Below are positions 32,644-37,070 of a stretch of DNA of 37,070 nt, piece after piece. Within the stretch, counting starts at the first letter, position 1. The number at the start of each line of letters is the position of its first letter. The translations under genes and the position numbers were made by a program. The DNA comes from a bacterium (GTDB lineage Bacteria > Patescibacteriota > Patescibacteriia > 2-12-FULL-60-25). The notes below the pieces were generated by a model, which was not told the origin of the DNA, ran no database searches, and saw only the letters and a list, made by a program, of their open reading frames with translations. The stretch is from NCBI GenBank assembly GCA_021806685.1, contig JAJZQU010000004.1:1-37070 (forward strand), written 5' to 3'.

Positions 32644-32671
32644 ATTCTTAATTATTAATTGTTAATTATTC
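32644..32671. repeat. AT-rich heptamer tandem repeat (4 x 7 bp)
   Basis: ATTCTTA ATTATTA ATTGTTA ATTATTC, ending 2 bp before ATG 32674. Confidence 0.6.
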
Positions 32672-32673
32672 TT

Positions 32674-33471
32674 ATGACCACAGGCAAAAAAGTCCTGATC
32701 GGTTGCGCTATTGCTCTCGGCGTGTTCGTCGTAGCGATTGTCGCCATCATTGCCATAGCCCTCTTCGCGACCAAGGGTATAGCCGAGGTTGCAGACCAAC
32801 AACTGGTTGCTCTGCGCGCCGGTGATTATGCCAAAGCTTATTCATACACTTCCAAGGATTTCCAAAACTCCACTTCGTTGGACAAGTTTAAGGAGTTTGT
32901 AGACTCTTATCCTTCGCTCAAGAATAACGAATCAAGCTCCTTCTCCACCCGCAAGATGGAAAATGATGTCGGTACGCTCGAAGGCACGCTCAAATCAAAA
33001 GATGGCGGCGTAACTCCTGTCGTATATAAACTGGTTAAGGAAAACAATGAATGGAAAATCCTATCCATACAACTAAATCCGACCGGGGCAGAAGTGAAAT
33101 CCATAGAGTCCACAACCCAGCCTTCCGAAGAAGCCGCCTCCAGCATCTTTGACATCCGCTTGAGCGATAAGGTTGGCAGCCAAGGCTATGTCGAAACCCA
33201 TAAGGCTGAATTTGCCACCGATACACCGGAAATCCAAGTTTCGGCTTACATCAAAGCCGCTAAAAAAGACATGACAGTGCAAGCCGTCCTAGTTTTCACC
33301 AAGACGGGTGATAAAGTCGGCCCGGCCAGCAACACGGTCGAACAAGATGGCGACATTATCAGCAACTTCACATTCACCAAGCCTACCAAGGGTTGGCCGG
33401 CTGGCGATTACCAGGTTGCTGTCAAGCTTTCGACCGGCGAAATCAAAGCCGTTGATTTTAAGGTCAAATAA
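32674..33471 (+). CDS. Membrane-anchored DUF4878-like / lumazine-binding-like protein
   Basis: MTTGKKVLIGCAIALGVFVVAIVAIIAIALFATKG TM; ADQQLVALRAGDYAKAYSYTSKDFQNSTSLDKFKEFVDSYPSL...NNEWKILSIQL. Start set to ATG 32674. Confidence 0.65.
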   Translation: MTTGKKVLIGCAIALGVFVVAIVAIIAIALFATKGIAEVADQQLVALRAGDYAKAYSYTSKDFQNSTSLDKFKEFVDSYPSLKNNESSSFSTRKMENDVGTLEGTLKSKDGGVTPVVYKLVKENNEWKILSIQLNPTGAEVKSIESTTQPSEEAASSIFDIRLSDKVGSQGYVETHKAEFATDTPEIQVSAYIKAAKKDMTVQAVLVFTKTGDKVGPASNTVEQDGDIISNFTFTKPTKGWPAGDYQVAVKLSTGEIKAVDFKVK

Positions 33472-33479
33472 GTAACTGA

Positions 33480-33547
33480 ATACCACCCCCCCCCGCAGTA
33501 CCGCGGGGCTCCCCTCCTATGTAGGAGGGGAAACAAAGGGGTGGTAT
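33480..33547. repeat. Nested palindromic intergenic element
   Basis: ATACCACCCC...GGGGTGGTAT enclosing CCCGC-AGTACC-GCGGG and CCCCTCCTA-TG-TAGGAGGGG. Confidence 0.75.
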
Positions 33548-33587
33548 TTTATTTTCGCTGGTTTTTAGTTACTATGCACATGTAGCT

Positions 33588-34505
33588 ATGAAAAAATCCT
33601 TGGCTCTAGGTATCTTGATCGGCATAGTTGCCGTCATTGCCGTCTTTATTTTCGTTACTCGTTACTCGTTACTCGTTACTAAGCCCACTTCTGACACGCG
33701 CCTGCAGGCAGCTGCCACCATCAATCCGCTGGCTGATATAGTTAGCCAAATTGGCGGAGAATACGTCAATGTGACAACCATTTTGCCGCCCGGCGCCAGC
33801 CCGCATACTTTTGAACCAGCGCCTGAGCAAATCAGTTCAGCTCAAAACGTTAAACTTTTTTTCGCTATTGGCCATGGGTTAGACAGTTGGCTCAAACCGA
33901 TCGTAGACAGCGTACCAAACTCTTTGACCGTCACGGTTGACCGCAACATCCAATTGCGGGATTTGCCTCTGGACCAGCGCGATGTTGACCAACCAAACCA
34001 GACTGTTGACCCTCATTATTGGTTGACTGTCGCTAATGCCAAAATTATTTCACAAAACATTGCCGATGCTTTAACCCAGGCCGATTCAATCCACAAAGAC
34101 GCTTATGCCGCCAACTTGTCTTCCTATCTGGCTAAGCTCGACCAACTCGACAAAGACATTAAGGCCCAACTCTCTTCCCTTTCCAAACATGAGCTCATCA
34201 CCCACCACAATGCCTGGGGCTATTTTAGCGATGCTTATGGCTTAAAAGTCGTGGGGACGTTTGAAGTTAGCCCGGGCAAAGAGCCAACGCCCCAACAGAT
34301 CGCTGACCTGCAAAGCAAGGTTAAACAATATTCCGTAACCACGATTTTTTCCGAACCCCAGCTTTCCGACCAAAGCCTCAAGCCTTTTGTACAAGACCTT
34401 AACCTGAAAATCGCTGTCTTGGATCCCGAAGGTGGGATCAATAATATGGGATACATTGACCTAATGAGGTATAATGCCAAGACAATCGCCGACGCGTTAA
34501 AGTGA
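33588..34505 (+). CDS. Metal (Zn/Mn) ABC transporter substrate-binding protein, ZnuA/TroA family
   Basis: LADIVSQIGGEYVNVTTILPPGASPHTFEPAPEQ, VDPHYWLTVANAKIISQNIADAL, LITHHNAWGYFSDAYGL, AVLDPEGG. Confidence 0.92.
   Translation: MKKSLALGILIGIVAVIAVFIFVTRYSLLVTKPTSDTRLQAAATINPLADIVSQIGGEYVNVTTILPPGASPHTFEPAPEQISSAQNVKLFFAIGHGLDSWLKPIVDSVPNSLTVTVDRNIQLRDLPLDQRDVDQPNQTVDPHYWLTVANAKIISQNIADALTQADSIHKDAYAANLSSYLAKLDQLDKDIKAQLSSLSKHELITHHNAWGYFSDAYGLKVVGTFEVSPGKEPTPQQIADLQSKVKQYSVTTIFSEPQLSDQSLKPFVQDLNLKIAVLDPEGGINNMGYIDLMRYNAKTIADALK
33653..33680. repeat. CGTTACT heptamer tandem repeat (4 copies) inside the substrate-binding protein gene
   Basis: CGTTACT x4 exact. Confidence 0.9.
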
Positions 34506-34508
34506 GCC

Positions 34509-35210
34509 ATGTCAGCCATCTCTGTTAAAAACCTGACCGTAAAGTACGGAAGTCAGACGGTCTTAAATCGCCTGAGTTTTGACGTAGAGAAAGGCAGCAT
34601 CACGGCCATCATCGGGCCAAACGGTTCCGGCAAGACAACTTTATTCCGTGCCTTACTTTCTCTGATCCCTCACGAAGGCAGTGTCAAAATTTTTCAAAAA
34701 CAAGCCAAAGACGTTTTGTCGCGCATTGGTTATGTGCCGCAAAAATTTGATTTTGACCGGACACTACCCATTACTGTCAACGAATTCTTGTCTTTTGCTT
34801 ATGGCCGGCGCTCGCTCAAGAATAACCAGATATGCCACGAAGTGCGGGTGGATGCGTTAGTCGATAAGTTGATCGGCGAACTCTCAGGCGGCCAGCTGCA
34901 ACGTGTGCTGATTGCCCAGGCCTTGATCAAAACTCCAGACTTGTTGTTATTGGATGAACCTTCGGCCGGCATAGATATCGAAGGTGCCCAAGCCTTCTAT
35001 GACCTCATTCGCCACCTCAATACCGAACACGGCGTGACTGTCCTGCTCATCAGCCACGAAATCAACATGGTCTATAGTTTTGCCGATCAAATCCTATGCT
35101 TGAATCGTGATTTGGTCTGCAATGGCCCACCCCGCGAAGTCTTAACCAAGGAAATCATCGAAAAACTTTACGGTCCTGAAATAGGCTTGCGCGGCCATAA
35201 ACATCTATGA
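34509..35210 (+). CDS. Metal ABC transporter ATP-binding protein
   Basis: Walker A GPNGSGKTTLFRAL, signature LSGGQLQRVLIAQAL, Walker B DLLLLDEPSAGID. Confidence 0.95.
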   Translation: MSAISVKNLTVKYGSQTVLNRLSFDVEKGSITAIIGPNGSGKTTLFRALLSLIPHEGSVKIFQKQAKDVLSRIGYVPQKFDFDRTLPITVNEFLSFAYGRRSLKNNQICHEVRVDALVDKLIGELSGGQLQRVLIAQALIKTPDLLLLDEPSAGIDIEGAQAFYDLIRHLNTEHGVTVLLISHEINMVYSFADQILCLNRDLVCNGPPREVLTKEIIEKLYGPEIGLRGHKHL

Positions 35211-36016
35211 TGATGCAGCTGCTGGCCATGCCTTTCATGCAAAGAGCCTTACTGGCAGGGGTTTTGTTGGGCGCGCTCTTGGCTTTGCTCGGCATTTTCG
35301 TTGTCCTGAGGCGTATGGCATTTTTCAGCGACGGCATTGCCCATGCCTCACTGGCCGGCGTGGCTGTGGGAGTTCTGACCAATGCCAATCCCCTGTTAAC
35401 AGCCCTTGGTTTGTCTGCCATCTTGGCAGCTGGCATGGCTTGGCTGGAACGTAGAACCAAAATTGCTTCTGACGCCATCGTGGGCCTGATTTTCACGGCT
35501 GGCATGGCCACTGGAGTCATCCTGCTATCCTTCAAACGCGGTTACCAACCGGAGCTGGTGAGCTTTCTCTTTGGCAACATCCTGGCTATCCAATGGTCAG
35601 AGCTGATCCTGATGGCCGTCCTGGCTGTCATTATCATTATTTTCATTATCCTAAAATACAAACGATTGGCGCTCATGATCCTTAATCCTGAAATCGCCTA
35701 TCTTTCCGGAGTGGCTGTGACTGTTTACCACACGCTTCTGTATGTCACGGTAGCCGTGGCTGCCGTCTTAGGACTAAAAATGCTGGGCATTGTCTTGGTC
35801 AGCGCCCTGCTTATAGTGCCTGTCTCAACAGCTAAACTTTTCGCAGGCTCTTTCCGCAGCCTGATGTTCTGGAGCGTGGTTATCGCCGAACTGGCCGTGC
35901 TGGTTGGCATTGTTATTTCTGTTTACCTAAACCTGCCGACAGGCGCAGTTATTGTCCTGGTTGGCATTGGTTTTTTTGCTTTGACACTAGCCTTCCAAAA
36001 ACTAAAAAGAATCTAG
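35207..36016 (+). CDS. Metal ABC transporter permease (ZnuB family)
   Basis: MQRALLAGVLLGALLALLGIFVVLRRMAFFSDGIAHASLAGVAVG; multi-TM; 4-bp overlap with the ATPase gene. Confidence 0.95.
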   Translation: MMMQLLAMPFMQRALLAGVLLGALLALLGIFVVLRRMAFFSDGIAHASLAGVAVGVLTNANPLLTALGLSAILAAGMAWLERRTKIASDAIVGLIFTAGMATGVILLSFKRGYQPELVSFLFGNILAIQWSELILMAVLAVIIIIFIILKYKRLALMILNPEIAYLSGVAVTVYHTLLYVTVAVAAVLGLKMLGIVLVSALLIVPVSTAKLFAGSFRSLMFWSVVIAELAVLVGIVISVYLNLPTGAVIVLVGIGFFALTLAFQKLKRI

Positions 36017-36018
36017 TT

Positions 36019-36378
36019 TTATACCAGCTTATGGACAGGCAAATCACGCAGCAAGACTGCCATTTCGTATTTTTTTTGTTGCTCAATATCCATTTGCTGG
36101 ATTTCACTCCAAGCTACCATGGCAGCCAAAGGCATCGTTAAGTGCAGATAACCATGGTCTTGGAGCCACAACAAAAAAGCTTGTTCAAAATCCGGCGCTT
36201 GCATTGTCACGCTTTCATCCAAACCATTAGTCTGCCAATCAGTTATGTGGCTGCCTATCAGATCTTCACCGGCCTGGTTAAGGCTTATCTGGCGACAAGC
36301 GCCTTGGTTAAAAAAAATCTCCCCCAAAGGATTATGCTCCGGGTCAAAAACAATTAAGCACTCTTGGGTACTGGTCAT
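36019..36378 (-). CDS. Hypothetical protein
   Basis: 119 aa, immediately downstream of 36380 ORF on the same strand. Confidence 0.6.
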   Translation of the reverse strand: MTSTQECLIVFDPEHNPLGEIFFNQGACRQISLNQAGEDLIGSHITDWQTNGLDESVTMQAPDFEQAFLLWLQDHGYLHLTMPLAAMVAWSEIQQMDIEQQKKYEMAVLLRDLPVHKLV

Positions 36379-36379
36379 A

Positions 36380-37070
36380 TCAATTAAGCATGGTTGCCAA
36401 GTTACGCAAGGCGATTATTTGGTGGGCATCACCATCCTGGACCAACCTGCTGACTTGCTTTAAAAGCCCGAATGGTACAAGTGTTTGGTCAACCGCCAGA
36501 TCTTCCCCATAAACTCCGCCATCAAAAATCGCCTTTAACAAAGCTGCCCTGACATAAACATCTTTTACCGCATTCTTGATGAGACTTTTGGCTGCTTGTT
36601 GCGCCAGACGCTTGATTATGGCTCTGCGCAATTGGTTGATTTCCCAAACTGCCTGCGGCAAAGCATATGCCGAATCAAGACCATTGAAAGACTCATGGGT
36701 TGCGTGGCAGTGGGCAAGCGCCTGCTCATAGCCATGGCCTTGCGCCCACAAACGGTGCGCCAAAGCCTTCTGCCAATCAGTTTTCTTTTCAGAGCTGGGC
36801 TGGACAGTTAAAGCGTGGATAATCAACTCCGGATCGTCCTGAAGATCGGGATGGTGCTTGATGACGTGGCGCAAAAAGGTCGGCACAAACCGCCCGGCAT
36901 AAGCCAACTGCTCATAATCACCCGCCTCTTTTGAAGGGCCGACTATCACTATACTTTTTCCATCCTGGAGCTTGTCGGATCTTAATTGTTCCGGAGCAAA
37001 CTTACGCCTTTTAAAATCATTTGTTGGTTGGTAAACCACCGAGTCAATATTCTTTGAAAAAGGTTTTGGC
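36380..37070 (-). CDS. Hypothetical protein, probably truncated by window edge
   Basis: Reading frame stays open upstream of the ORF-track GTG (37039) to the window end (..PNPFSKNIDSVVYQPTNDFKRRKFAPEQL..). Confidence 0.65.
   Translation of the reverse strand, partial: PKPFSKNIDSVVYQPTNDFKRRKFAPEQLRSDKLQDGKSIVIVGPSKEAGDYEQLAYAGRFVPTFLRHVIKHHPDLQDDPELIIHALTVQPSSEKKTDWQKALAHRLWAQGHGYEQALAHCHATHESFNGLDSAYALPQAVWEINQLRRAIIKRLAQQAAKSLIKNAVKDVYVRAALLKAIFDGGVYGEDLAVDQTLVPFGLLKQVSRLVQDGDAHQIIALRNLATMLN

Overview
The window looks like a gene-dense chromosomal segment of a Candidatus Patescibacteria/CPR-type bacterium (genetic code 11). This placement is inferred from gene style and was not tested phylogenetically. 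Recognisable genes: partial recJ, lepA, a SAM methyltransferase, murJ, a GT2 glycosyltransferase, a TrmH/SpoU methyltransferase, an RlmD/RumA-like rRNA methyltransferase, era, a Bcp peroxiredoxin + Fe/Mn-SOD + AhpC cluster, two tandem mosaic repeat-rich surface proteins, glutaredoxin, leucyl aminopeptidase, a HAD phosphatase, a VKOR-DsbA fusion, a thermonuclease, an Smr protein, a divergent PRPP synthetase, tRNA-Gln(UUG), a radical SAM/SPASM protein, a lone Cache protein and a ZnuABC-type metal ABC transporter. The most interesting signals are not the annotated genes: (1) 7-bp tandem repeats of several unrelated sequences, several of them 4 units/28 bp, at gene edges or in-frame in flexible protein segments; (2) palindromic elements inside coding sequences (recJ, thermonuclease), one bracketed by 13/14-matching direct repeats; (3) two gene-expression architectures: near-leaderless genes with a 16-17 bp-spaced promoter abutting ATG, versus single-gene cassettes with a TTGAC -35, a Shine-Dalgarno and a terminator at the stop codon; (4) an unassigned structured region upstream of tRNA-Gln that looks like a small RNA with its own promoter and terminator. 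No CRISPR array, transposase or rRNA was seen.
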